The notes beneath the pieces were generated by a model, which was not told where the DNA came from, did not search any database, and saw nothing but the letters and a program-made list of their open reading frames with translations. 64,000 bases of DNA from an uncultured Thermoguttaceae bacterium. Its GTDB lineage: Bacteria > Planctomycetota > Planctomycetia > Pirellulales > Thermoguttaceae. Positions 39,807 through 49,054 of this stretch are shown here, one piece after another. Numbering within the stretch: the first letter of the stretch is position 1; the number at the start of each line of letters is the position of its first letter. A program made the translations under genes and the position numbers. The stretch is from the NCBI GenBank assembly GCA_938084835.1, contig CALKER010000006.1, positions 1-64,000 of the forward strand. The letters are read 5' to 3'.

Positions 39807-40134
39807 GCTCGCCGGTTCTCGCGTCGGAGCCCAGCGCCTGTGTTTACGCCAGGATCCGCGGAAAACAATTCTCGCACATCTGGCCTTGGATGATGAAGTC
39901 TTTTCTAATTGTGGGTATAATATTGGACATTATTCGGTAAAATTTGAAGTCGTTCCTTCCTTTTTCAGAAGGTTCGGCGGGCAACGTCTACCTTGGTGCG
40001 CTACTGCAGTGAATCAAATGAGCGAGGGTGTAGCGTGCACGAAAGAGTAGCCTCAAGTTGAGGAGCTCAAAAAGGTCCGACTCGGCATGATTTCCCTTAG
40101 GTTCCAAAGTAATTTATTGGGGGAAATTTAGGAA
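39807..40134. other. Intergenic gap, no gene seen
   Basis: About 330 bases between the DUF1080 and beta-propeller genes. Nothing recognisable apart from AT-rich stretches near 39890-39950. Confidence 0.4.
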
Positions 40135-40977
40135 ATGCTGCGAGTTCCTGTTTGGTTGCGAATCTTCGGGTTGACTTTCTTTTTTGGGGTTGGGGGTTTT
40201 TTGGCCGCACCGTGCTTTGTTACAGGGGCGGAGCTTCTTTATCCGCTTTCGGCCGTACGAACAGGTGACGGGTCAGTTTACGTGGCCGATTTGCATTTGC
40301 CCGGTGTGTCCCTCATCCGCGATGGCAAGGTCAGTGTCTTCTTTCAGGCGTCAAAGAAATATCGCACGCCGCTTAATGCGGTTCGGGCTTTGGGTGTTGA
40401 TCCGTCGGGAAATCTTCTTGCTGCCGACACGGCTACAAGCACGGTTTACCGTTTTGAGGGCAAGGAACCTCGGTCGTTAAGCGAGCGAGGCTTGTGGACA
40501 CCCATGGACGTGGCGGTCGATCGCGAAGGGAATATCTTTGTCAGCGACCTTGGTACGCACCGAATTTGGGTACTTCCGGAGGGACAGGGGCCTCCGCAAT
40601 TGGTCGTTGAGCTTCGAGCTCCCCGAGGACTAGCTTTCGATCGGACCGGGACTTTGTGGGTAGTAGCTCATGCTGAGCATCAACTGTGGCGAATTGTCGA
40701 CGGCAAGCCCGTCCCTGTAGTTAAGGGTAGGCCGTTCCAATTCCCTCACGACGTGGCTTTCGATCCGGAGGGTAACGCATACGTCACCGATGGATACGCC
40801 TCGGCTATTTGGAAAGTCGATCCTCGAGGCTCTGTAGAGAAATGGGTTGAAGGTAAGCCCCTTTATCGACCCGTGGGGATTGTGGCGACGGAGTCAGGCT
40901 TCCTTGTGGCTGATCCTTGGGCTCGTAACGTTTTCGAGATTTCCTTTTCCAAAGAGGTGAAGCCCCTGGTGCCATAG
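40135..40977 (+). CDS. Secreted NHL/SMP-30-like beta-propeller protein
   Basis: A 280-residue exported protein with a signal peptide (about 8-30, FGLTFFFGVGGFLAAPC). About six beta-propeller blades follow, each with the NHL-type pattern 'P-x-x-V-A-x-D-x-x-G-x-x-x-V-x-D' (GSVYVADLH, GVDPSGNLLAADT, DVAVDREGNIFVSDLGTHRIW, AFDRTGTLWVVA, DVAFDPEGNAYVTDGYASAIWKVD). GGGGGA lies about nine bases before the ATG. Such propellers bind ligands or act as SMP-30-type lactonases. The acidic metal-binding residues of lactonases cannot be confirmed by eye. It is a periplasmic or surface protein of unknown partner, next to the DUF1080 gene. Confidence 0.85.
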   Translation: MLRVPVWLRIFGLTFFFGVGGFLAAPCFVTGAELLYPLSAVRTGDGSVYVADLHLPGVSLIRDGKVSVFFQASKKYRTPLNAVRALGVDPSGNLLAADTATSTVYRFEGKEPRSLSERGLWTPMDVAVDREGNIFVSDLGTHRIWVLPEGQGPPQLVVELRAPRGLAFDRTGTLWVVAHAEHQLWRIVDGKPVPVVKGRPFQFPHDVAFDPEGNAYVTDGYASAIWKVDPRGSVEKWVEGKPLYRPVGIVATESGFLVADPWARNVFEISFSKEVKPLVP

Positions 40978-41380
40978 TGGCAAGACCTTTCAAGACGGGG
41001 ACGGCAAACCTTCCTGGGTTTGAGGCGGTGGCCTTTTCACACCTGGTAGCTTTTCGTGCCCGGTAAGCCGCGAGACGTGGCCGCAATATTTTCCGCCGGC
41101 TCATCACCGATCTGCATAGATCTTGGGGATACCGCTCTTTACTGCCCTTGTCAAGGAAAGGACTCACAGGCGCGGCGGCTGGATTGGCCCAATTCCACGC
41201 GCTTCTTTCGTGCTGGAACCTATGTTACAAATCGTGGGACAAAACCTTAAGATAAGTCTTTCCTTCTAAATTATTTGACGAAAATGCTTGGCTTCATAAT
41301 ATTGGGCGATTGCTTTTTAGTCGTCGCGCTTTGGTTTTCATGGGAAGACTAATCATTCGGATGCACTCGGCGGTAATAAG
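40978..41380. other. Leader region of the hydrogenase operon
   Basis: About 400 bases before hydB with no gene. It holds a good sigma70-type promoter candidate at 41275-41302. Confidence 0.5.
41275..41302 (+). promoter_or_regulatory. Candidate sigma70-type promoter for hydBAC
   Basis: TTGACG (41275-41280), a 16-base spacer and TAATAT (41297-41302) lie about 80-95 bases upstream of the hydB start. This is close to the consensus boxes and spacing. No experimental support. Confidence 0.45.
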
Positions 41381-43579
41381 TTGGAGAAGAACGACGTGAA
41401 GGCGGCAGTGAGAGCACGTTTTGAAGAACTTCGATCAAAGGCGGAGGCGGCGCTTGCGGAAGCGCGAGCTGCCTTTCGCATTCGGATTCAAGTGGGTTCA
41501 GCTACGTGCGAGAATGCGGCCGGGGCAACGGTGGTCTTCGAGGAGTTTCGCAAGCATATTGCTGCCTCTGGACGCACCGATATTGGCTTGCATCGCACCG
41601 GTTGTACGGGGCGTTGCAGTCGCGAGCCGATTGTCACGGTCTTTATGCCAGATAGCTTGCCGGTGAAGTACCAATTCGTCAATCGCGAGTTAGTCCATAA
41701 GATTTTCACTTCTCACGTGCTTGGAGGTCATCCGCTGCTGGAACATGTGCTGGATGGGCCCCTCACGCACTTGCCGCGGTTTAAGCTGCTCTATTGTACC
41801 AGCCCGCGATGCTGCCAACTCCAGCGTGAGCTGTGGGGGCATAGTCCGGAGGAACTTTTACGAGATTTGGGAATCGGTCCTGACCTGGTCCAGGTGTATG
41901 AAAGTAGCTGTTTAGGGGCCTGCACCCCGGCTCAGGTAGGAAAGCTCGCCCATGTGCTCGTCCAACCGGAGAAAACGCTCTATCGCTTGCGAAGCAAAGA
42001 TGAATTGCGGGAGGTATTGGAGAAGCACCTGCTGCAGGGCCAACCGGTGGAGCGGTTGGCTGTGCCGGGGAAAACGGTGGGGCGCAAGTTTTTGGAGCTT
42101 TATGGCGACGTTGCCTTTTTTAACCGCCAAACCCGGGTAGCTTTACGCCACAATGGTGTCTTGGATCCGACCAGCATCGAGGAATACTTCCATTATCGAG
42201 GTTTCGAGGCATTGGCCACGGTGCTCGAGCGGGATAACCCTAGTTGGGTGATCGATCAGATTACCCGGTCGCGGCTGCGAGGTCGTGGTGGAGCGGGGTA
42301 TCCCACAGGCAAGAAGTGGGCATTTGCAGCCGCCTCGGCTGAGCCTGTCCGCTACATCATATGTAACGCCGACGAGGGGGATCCTGGCGCCTTTATGGAC
42401 CGAAGCATGCTGGAAAGCGATCCCTTCAATGTCATCGAGGGGATGATCATCGGTGCTTTTGCCATCGGTGCTTCGCGGGGGTTTGTCTACGTTCGGGCGG
42501 AATATCCTCTGGCAGTGGAGCGGATTCACAATGCCATCGCCGCTTGTCGGGATTGGGGTCTGTTGGGGGAGGATATTCTCGGCTCCGGCTTTTGCTTTGA
42601 CATCGAAGTGCGCCTTGGAGCTGGGGCTTTTGTGTGCGGGGAAGAAACAGCACTTATTCATTCGATTGAAGGGGAGCGTGGTCAGCCCCGACCGCGGCCC
42701 CCATATCCCACAGAACGCGGGTTGTGGGACAAACCCACGGTGATCAATAATGTGGAAACTTTCGCGAATGTACCGGCGATCATTAACTATGGCCCGGAGT
42801 GGTTCGCCCGTTTAGGGAGTGAGGAAAGCGGTGGCACGAAAGTTTTTGCGTTGGCTGGAAAAGTGTGTCACACCGGGTTAGTCGAGGTACCAATGGGGAC
42901 CCCTCTCCGAGATATCGTCGTAGGGATTGGTGGCGGTCCACCTGGGGGCAAGCGAATCAAAGCGGTACAGACGGGCGGTCCCGCGGGGGGGTGCATTCCG
43001 GAATCCATGCTCGACTTGCCGGTCGACTTCGGCACGTTGACCAAGGCCGGCTCGATCATGGGATCTGGCGGAATGATTGTCATGGACGAAACCGACTGCA
43101 TGGTGGACATCGCAAAATACTTCATGGAATTTACGTGTGACGAATCCTGCGGGAAGTGTACCCCGTGCCGAGAGGGCACAAAGCGAATGCTCGAGATTTT
43201 AGACCGCATCACCTCCGGGAGGGGAACCTTAGAGGATCTGGGCAAATTGGAGAGACTGGGGCGATTGATAAAGAAGTCCTCCCTCTGCGGACTTGGTCGG
43301 GCCGCGCCCAATCCCGTACTTAGCACCCTGGCACATTTCCGCGACGAATACGTGCAACATGTTACGGACAAACGTTGTCCGGCCAAGAAGTGCAAGGCAC
43401 TTATTGTCTACGTAATTGACCCCGAGAAATGCGTCGGATGTACGGTCTGCGCTCGCAATTGCCCTGTAAGTTGCATTTCCGGTACTCGCCGTGAACCGCA
43501 TGTCATTGATCAATCCCGGTGCATTAAATGTGGTCGATGCTTTGAGGTATGTCGGTTTGATGCAGTCAAACTGACATAA
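41381..43579 (+). CDS. hydB: [FeFe] hydrogenase electron-bifurcating beta subunit (HydB, NuoF-like) with two thioredoxin-like ferredoxin domains
   Basis: A 732-residue cytosolic flavoprotein that binds NAD(H) and FMN and passes electrons between NADH, ferredoxin and the hydrogenase subunit. Order: a thioredoxin-like [2Fe-2S] domain (C43, C75, C79), a second one (about 130-225; C139, C144/145, C177, C181), and the NuoF core with GRGGAGYPTG (301-310) for FMN and NADEGDPGAFMDR for NADH. SCGKCTPC (590-596) plus C636 follow for the 4Fe-4S cluster, then CPAKKC (666-671). A C-terminal 2[4Fe-4S] ferredoxin has C684/687/690/694 and C714/717/720/724. Common HydB proteins are about 600 residues; the second thioredoxin domain explains the extra length. 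TTG at 41381 is the longest start, but a GTG at 41396 has better-spaced GGAG. First gene of hydBAC. Confidence 0.92.
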   Translation: MEKNDVKAAVRARFEELRSKAEAALAEARAAFRIRIQVGSATCENAAGATVVFEEFRKHIAASGRTDIGLHRTGCTGRCSREPIVTVFMPDSLPVKYQFVNRELVHKIFTSHVLGGHPLLEHVLDGPLTHLPRFKLLYCTSPRCCQLQRELWGHSPEELLRDLGIGPDLVQVYESSCLGACTPAQVGKLAHVLVQPEKTLYRLRSKDELREVLEKHLLQGQPVERLAVPGKTVGRKFLELYGDVAFFNRQTRVALRHNGVLDPTSIEEYFHYRGFEALATVLERDNPSWVIDQITRSRLRGRGGAGYPTGKKWAFAAASAEPVRYIICNADEGDPGAFMDRSMLESDPFNVIEGMIIGAFAIGASRGFVYVRAEYPLAVERIHNAIAACRDWGLLGEDILGSGFCFDIEVRLGAGAFVCGEETALIHSIEGERGQPRPRPPYPTERGLWDKPTVINNVETFANVPAIINYGPEWFARLGSEESGGTKVFALAGKVCHTGLVEVPMGTPLRDIVVGIGGGPPGGKRIKAVQTGGPAGGCIPESMLDLPVDFGTLTKAGSIMGSGGMIVMDETDCMVDIAKYFMEFTCDESCGKCTPCREGTKRMLEILDRITSGRGTLEDLGKLERLGRLIKKSSLCGLGRAAPNPVLSTLAHFRDEYVQHVTDKRCPAKKCKALIVYVIDPEKCVGCTVCARNCPVSCISGTRREPHVIDQSRCIKCGRCFEVCRFDAVKLT

Positions 43580-43744
43580 AGCGACGAATTTTTCCAGTTC
43601 GCGGATGGTAAGAGCGCTTTCCCACTCCGCCGGAGAGTCGGCGTAGGAAGCTTGATTTAAGCCGGCTTCTTTCCGGATCAACCCGCAAGGCATATTTAGC
43701 TACGAGCTAGTAAACTGGATAGCTTGATTTTTTGCGAGGGTAGC

Positions 43745-45520
43745 ATGGCCGAAGTAGGCAGCCCGAGGAAGACCGTGTCAGTTGTGATTGATGAAACTCC
43801 CGTGCGGGTCCCCGAAGGCACCACCATCATGGAGGCAGCAGAACTTATCGGGGTGTCGATTCCGCGGTTATGCTATCACCCGAATTTGAGCATTGCCGGT
43901 GCATGCCGGGTGTGCATTGTGGAAGTGGAGGGGCTGGATCATTATTTGGCTTCTTGTCACATGCCGGTGTGGGAAGGAATGCGGGTGCGAACAAACTCGC
44001 CGGAGATCCGGCAGGCGCGGCGCGACATTGTCGAACTCCTCCTCGATAACCATCCACAGGACTGCCAAATTTGCGAACGCGACGGGAATTGTGAACTGCA
44101 GAACCTTGCCTATGCGTTGGGGGTTCGTGAACGGCTTTTTGCCGGTGAGCGAAAACGCCCGCAGCAGGATTTTTCCAGTCATTCGGTGGTGCGTAATCCT
44201 GAGAAATGTGTACTCTGCGGTCGCTGCGTGCGGGTCTGCGCGGAGATTCAAGGGGTCCATAATTTGAGTCAACACGGTCGGGGATTCACAACTGTGGTAG
44301 CACCGGCTCATTTTGCAAAAATGGATGAGTCAGTGTGCATTCAGTGCGGCCAGTGCGTTATGGTGTGCCCTACTGCCGCTTTCTTGGAAAAGCCATCCAC
44401 AGAATTGGTCTGGCAAGCTCTGGCCGATCCCGAAAAACATGTCGTGGTGCAGACGGCTCCCTCGATTCGGGCTGCCATTGGGGAGGGATTTGGCATGCCG
44501 CCGGGCACACCGGCAACGGGGAAAATGATCACGGCTTTGCGTTTGCTTGGCTTTGACGCCGTCTTCGACACTGACTTAGGAGCCGACCTTACCATCGTTG
44601 AGGAGGCGCACGAATTTCTCATCCGCTTGGAGGACGGAGGTCCCTTGCCGCTGATTACGTCCTGCTCGCCGGGGTGGATTAACTTTTTAGAAAAGTTCTA
44701 TCCAGAGCTTATCCCATATGCTTCGACATGTAAATCGCCGATGAGCATGCTTTCCACCCTAGCCAAGACCTATTACGCCCAACGCAAGGGAATCGATCCC
44801 AAAAACATTTTCATGGTAGCGGTGATGCCCTGTGTGGCAAAAAAATTTGAGGCAGCTAGGCCTGAACATCGCATGCCTGATGGCACCCCGTACACTGATG
44901 CGGTCCTCACGACCCGGGAATTGGTATGGATGATCAAATGTTACGGCATCGATTGGAACCGGTTGCCTGACGGCCAGTTCGACCCACCCCTTGGGGTGGC
45001 TTCGGGGGCGGGAGATATTTTCGGCACCACGGGTGGGGTTATGGAAGCGACCCTTCGGGCCGCGACACGACTTGCCACCGGCAAAGGGGTGGAGCGTGTT
45101 GACTTCGTCGAAGTTCGTGGTGTAGAGGGCCTGCGGGAGGCATACGTAGCTTTGGGGGAGCGCTCCATCCACGTTGCCGTGGCCAACGGGTTGACAAATG
45201 CCAAGATCATCTTGGAGAAAATTGCTTCCGGCCAAGAGCAGTTCCATATTGTGGAGATCATGGCTTGTCCGGGGGGCTGTGTCGGCGGTGGCGGTCAGCC
45301 TTATCCACCTCCGGGAGTGCCCGTTTTGGATCGACAATTACTTCGCGAGCGGGCCAAAGCCTTGTATACCATTGATAGTCAGAAAACGTTACGCAAGTCT
45401 TACGACAATCCTGCCATCCTCGAGCTTTACGAAAGCTTCCTCGGCGTACCCGGTTCACCAAAGGCCCAAGAGCTTTTGCATACGAGTTATCGAGCACGTT
45501 TGCCACGAGGGATCCGATGA
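43745..45520 (+). CDS. hydA: [FeFe] hydrogenase catalytic subunit HydA (group A3, multi-cluster)
   Basis: A 591-residue cytosolic enzyme that reduces protons or oxidises hydrogen at the H-cluster. N-terminal [2Fe-2S]: C43, C54, C57, C71. The His-liganded [4Fe-4S] motif is H103, C107, C110, C116. Two [4Fe-4S] motifs follow: C155/158/161/165 and C198/201/204/208. H-cluster motifs: TSCSPGW (305-311), MPCVAKKFE (361-369), EIMACPGGCVGGGGQP (from 504). These make it the M3 type found in trimeric bifurcating enzymes. The first motif has Ser where many enzymes have a second Cys. The ATG at 43745 follows GAGGG five bases away. It is 165 bases after hydB and overlaps hydC by four bases (ATGA). No maturation genes (hydE, hydF, hydG) are in the window. 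Confidence 0.95.
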   Translation: MAEVGSPRKTVSVVIDETPVRVPEGTTIMEAAELIGVSIPRLCYHPNLSIAGACRVCIVEVEGLDHYLASCHMPVWEGMRVRTNSPEIRQARRDIVELLLDNHPQDCQICERDGNCELQNLAYALGVRERLFAGERKRPQQDFSSHSVVRNPEKCVLCGRCVRVCAEIQGVHNLSQHGRGFTTVVAPAHFAKMDESVCIQCGQCVMVCPTAAFLEKPSTELVWQALADPEKHVVVQTAPSIRAAIGEGFGMPPGTPATGKMITALRLLGFDAVFDTDLGADLTIVEEAHEFLIRLEDGGPLPLITSCSPGWINFLEKFYPELIPYASTCKSPMSMLSTLAKTYYAQRKGIDPKNIFMVAVMPCVAKKFEAARPEHRMPDGTPYTDAVLTTRELVWMIKCYGIDWNRLPDGQFDPPLGVASGAGDIFGTTGGVMEATLRAATRLATGKGVERVDFVEVRGVEGLREAYVALGERSIHVAVANGLTNAKIILEKIASGQEQFHIVEIMACPGGCVGGGGQPYPPPGVPVLDRQLLRERAKALYTIDSQKTLRKSYDNPAILELYESFLGVPGSPKAQELLHTSYRARLPRGIR

Positions 45521-46065
45521 ATACCGGCTCTCAAACGAGAACTAGTACTGACAATTGGCCAGAGGTGGAAGCAAGTTGTCGGCGGATCCTTGGGGATCGC
45601 CTGTGCCAATTCATCGACCAGGTTAAGAAGGATCCACGGCCCGAAAGTCACCTTATTGCAGTGCTGCATCAGGTGCAGGCGGAGTTTGGCTATCTGGGGA
45701 CATCTCAGCTTGATGCTGTGGCCCAGCTGATGCAGATCCCTGCGGCCAAGGTTTCGGGGGTTGCTAGCTTCTATCATTATTTCCGGCTGGAACCGCGGGG
45801 TCGATTTGTGGTGAACATATGTTTCGGTACCGCATGTTATGTTAAAGGTGCCGACCGGGTCGCGGAAAAATTTAAAACCGAGCTCGGTGTTAACCTTGGC
45901 GAAACCAGCAAAGATGGGATGTTCACCGTGGAGGCCTGCCGCTGCCTGGGAATGTGTGCTCTGGCTCCGGTAATCACGGTGGGAGATGACGTGTGGGCAC
46001 AAGTAACCCCTGATCGCGTGCCAAGTATCCTTGAGGGATACATTGCCCGGGCGAAAGGTAGCTAA
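45517..46065 (+). CDS. hydC: Hydrogenase gamma subunit HydC (NuoE-like thioredoxin-fold [2Fe-2S] protein)
   Basis: A 182-residue cytosolic protein. An N-terminal helical part (about 25-85) precedes a thioredoxin-like [2Fe-2S] domain with the ligand set C102-x4-C107 and C143-x3-C147 (ICFGTACYVKGA and CRCLGMCALAPV). Length and motifs match NuoE/HydC, which docks on the NuoF/HydB subunit. The ATG overlaps the hydA stop codon (ATGA), so translation is coupled. It completes the HydBAC trimer, which by analogy with Thermotoga and Acetobacterium enzymes couples H2 to NADH and reduced ferredoxin. No NADH dehydrogenase genes lie nearby, which argues against a complex I role. Confidence 0.94.
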   Translation: MNTGSQTRTSTDNWPEVEASCRRILGDRLCQFIDQVKKDPRPESHLIAVLHQVQAEFGYLGTSQLDAVAQLMQIPAAKVSGVASFYHYFRLEPRGRFVVNICFGTACYVKGADRVAEKFKTELGVNLGETSKDGMFTVEACRCLGMCALAPVITVGDDVWAQVTPDRVPSILEGYIARAKGS

Positions 46066-46185
46066 CTATCCCGCCCAAATGGTGTCGGGTGGCATATAGC
46101 CGTGCATGTTTACGTATGCCCCCTCCGGCAGTTAAATGGCTAACGCTGCACCATTAACGTGGAAACATTAACGTAAAAATTGCTT

Positions 46186-47457
46186 TCAAAACTCCGGATG
46201 CACGATCACCACTGCCATAGCCTGGCCAAAGCGGGAATGATTGAGACAGAGAGCAGAGAGAACATTTGTGGTTTGAGCTGATCCGCTTACCACGTTGACA
46301 GGGCACGTTGGATCGGGAACCTCATAATTGAGAGTAGGCGGGATCAATCCCGCTTGCAGGGCAAGTACACTGGCGGCCAATTCTACTGCTCCCGTTCCTG
46401 CCGCCAGATTACCAAAAAAGCTCTTCGGGGCCGTCACCGGAACATCACCCAGGACAGAGGCGATAGCCTGGGCCTCGATGCGGTCATCGTGGACGGCACT
46501 GAGACCGTGGGCGTTGACATGGCCAATTTCGTTCGGGGACAGACTTGAACTTTCTAAAGCCTGACGAATGGCCCGGCGAATGGCTTCGCCCGCGGGAAGC
46601 TCCCCGGGGGGGCATCGCTCGAACGTAGAAGCAAATCCGGCCAGTCGGGCCAGAGGCTTTGCCCCCCGTGCCCTGGCGTTTTCTGCTGTTTCCAAGATAA
46701 AGGCAGCCGCTCCCTCGCCGAAAACCTGTCCGCAGCGGTGTGCGTCGAAAGGTCGGCAGGCTTTTTCCGGCGGGCCGTCCCACTCAGCAGAGTCATAAAC
46801 TTTTCGACGCGACCATACTATGGGATGAATCCGACAGCCTGTGCCCCCTGCTATCATCACGTCGGCTGCACCCCGCTCCAGGACTCGTGCAGCCTCGGCG
46901 ACTGCTGCCAAACTGGAAACTTCCCCCAAAACGATAGAGTTATTGGGGCCGCGGGCATCCTGTGCAATACCGATGTGACACGCAGGCATGTTGGGCAGGT
47001 ATTTTAGCATCCACAGCGGGAACATCTCCTCAAGAGCATGGGTGCCCCATCGCGCAAAGTCAAAATGCCCATTGACGATACACTGCCGATACGCCGGCGC
47101 CAGCTCTTCCAGCTCGCAGGAGATCATATCGGTACCAAAGACAATTCCGAACCGCTCGGGGTCGAGCTTCCCGGGTCCGACAGCAGCTTGTTGGCAAGCA
47201 AGCTCGGCCGCCACAAAGGCTAGTTGAATGTCGCGACTCATTACCTTGAGCGCCTTGCGTGGACGGACCCAGCGTGAGGCTTCGAAATCCGAAATCTCCG
47301 CGCCGAGTGCCGGCGGAAGGGGGGCGCCGTCCAAAACGGCTAAACGGCGAACGGCTCCCTTACCAGTTACTAAGGAGTGCCAAAACGCCTCACATCCTAT
47401 TCCAATGGGCGAGACGACTCCCACTCCAGTAATAACAATGTCGGTTTTCAGCCGCAT
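46186..47457 (-). CDS. Beta-ketoacyl-ACP synthase homologue with altered catalytic residues
   Basis: A 423-residue thiolase-fold protein of the KAS I/II (FabF) family. The framework is intact: VITGVGVVSPIG, a dimer core, DVMIAGGTGCRI, GQVFGEGAAAFILE, HVNAHG with H317, and APKSFFGNLAAGTGAVELAAS with K345. The nucleophile position, Cys in the usual STACATG, is Glu179 in SIVLGEVSS; the codon is GAA at 46923-46921. The second catalytic His (usually SMTGHLLGAAG) is Asn350 (AAT at 46410-46408). It therefore cannot condense by the normal Cys-His-His mechanism. Such changes are known in chain-length factors and in decarboxylase-type KSQ domains, which carry Gln. No partner ketosynthase, ACP or reductase lies nearby. 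It converges on hydC. Confidence 0.9.
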   Translation of the reverse strand: MRLKTDIVITGVGVVSPIGIGCEAFWHSLVTGKGAVRRLAVLDGAPLPPALGAEISDFEASRWVRPRKALKVMSRDIQLAFVAAELACQQAAVGPGKLDPERFGIVFGTDMISCELEELAPAYRQCIVNGHFDFARWGTHALEEMFPLWMLKYLPNMPACHIGIAQDARGPNNSIVLGEVSSLAAVAEAARVLERGAADVMIAGGTGCRIHPIVWSRRKVYDSAEWDGPPEKACRPFDAHRCGQVFGEGAAAFILETAENARARGAKPLARLAGFASTFERCPPGELPAGEAIRRAIRQALESSSLSPNEIGHVNAHGLSAVHDDRIEAQAIASVLGDVPVTAPKSFFGNLAAGTGAVELAASVLALQAGLIPPTLNYEVPDPTCPVNVVSGSAQTTNVLSALCLNHSRFGQAMAVVIVHPEF

Positions 47458-49054
47458 TTTTTCTCTTATCCAATCCTGACTACCTTCTTAGAGGGACTAG
47501 CTTCCGTAAATTATCTGTCTTCTATGAACGATTCGTCCTGAAGAAATATCTGTATTGCGATCAACTTAGGAACCACCAATAAAATAGCTACTCGAGAACA
47601 AGTCACCGGTCACATTTTAATTGGCTCGCACTTTGCCCGGCCGATAAAGTTTTTGCTGGTGGCTGATGGGTCCGCAGGTCTGGAACTTTGCAAGGAATCG
47701 CAGTCGCGGGCTGCGTGGTTTTTTTAAAAGCCATTCTTCTCCAAAAACTCTGTGCGACGTTTTTCGTGTCGTTTGAGGAGGCAAAAGCGGGCATCGCCCT
47801 CTTCATTGCAGCGAGTTAGGCCGTGGGATTGCATTTACCATAATCGTACTAACTTTGTACTGATGCCTGATTTAGTTCCCTCCTTGTAGTATTGTTCCCC
47901 GCCCAGAGTAGGAACCGGGCTCAATTAGCTTCTACCAACATGCGGCGCCTCCGGCCAGCCGCGTGAAAAAAACCGTTAATTGTCGTGAGAAAATCATTCC
48001 GCGACTACGGCTTTTTGATCCAGTGGAGTGATCGGTGACCCCCAATAATGGCGTAGCTTCGCTTGAAATTGGAAGGGCTGGGATGGATTTTAGGCGTGAA
48101 AAATTCTGATTACGTGTTGGCAGATTGACGGTTCCGCGGCACGGCCCGAACTCCTGTAGGCTGAGCAATTACTTCGGGGCAGTTTGTATGGTCATGATGA
48201 GCCGATTAGGCGGGTGAGGGGACTTCCGTTGGAGGAACTTCTAACGAGGAGCTTATGGAAGAGCTTATGTCGAATACATGCTGGAAAACGTCCTGTACCA
48301 CAAATGGGGTAGTGCGTTGGCTGAATTGGCTCCGCTGAGACTTTAAGGAAGTGTCCTCTGATGCCCCTTCCGGGGTGGCTTAATCCTTTGGGTATTGAGG
48401 CTAAACCTGGATGCCCGATAGGTCGAACCGGTGTAACCTTGAGAGTCCCCGAAGCCTCATGCCGTGGCTTAGCCAGTTCCAAGCGCGAGCCCACGTTCGG
48501 AAGGGGGTGGCCTAAGGGTCGTAACCGGCATCACGCAAAAAGTTTACTAAGTCGATTTCTTTTGGGGGTATTTCAAGTTTATCGGTTGGGGGCGCCTCGC
48601 CCGCAGTTGCTGAAACAGTACTTCTGCTTGCAAACTCTCGGGGGAACGACCTCAGATCTTTGTGCCTGCGGGCATGTTTACCAGCTATTTGATCGGGGGA
48701 GATGCGCTTGCCAATGCTGGCAATTCTTCGAGAAGCGCTGAAGTCCCGGCTGACTGGGAAATAATCCAATAATCCAAGGCAAAAAAGTTACGGCTGCCTA
48801 GAAATGTACCGCCACGATAGAGCGGGTACTATGGCCGGAGACAGCAATAAAGTGAATCGGGGCCCGGCCTAGGGCTGAGCCCCGAGTTCCACTGCAAATT
48901 TTTTTGGAGCAGGCGAGATCATAGGGCTTTGGAAGCACGGTATTCTCGCTTCAAGCCCCCGCAGCCATTCTGGAGTAATGGAGGAATAGCTCCGTCCCAA
49001 CCTAAGGCACTCAATCCCGGGGGAGGGAGCCCCGTAGGCTGAAGACTGCGCACC
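47458..49054. other. Long gene-poor region
   Basis: About 1.6 kb between the ketosynthase homologue and the Gfo/Idh/MocA gene, both on the minus strand. Open frames of up to 126 codons occur on both strands, but none has a signal, domain or ribosome binding site. No RNA gene or repeat recognised. Confidence 0.45.

Noticed and set aside
41421-45506. Extra small genes overlapping hydB and hydA in other frames
   Set aside because: These frames are shadows of conserved coding sequence. The hyd frames carry all the motifs, while the shadows have none.
46091-46120. Terminator between convergent hydC and the ketosynthase homologue
   Set aside because: GGCATA and TATGCC form a 6-bp inverted repeat with an 18-base loop, but no T-run follows on either strand.
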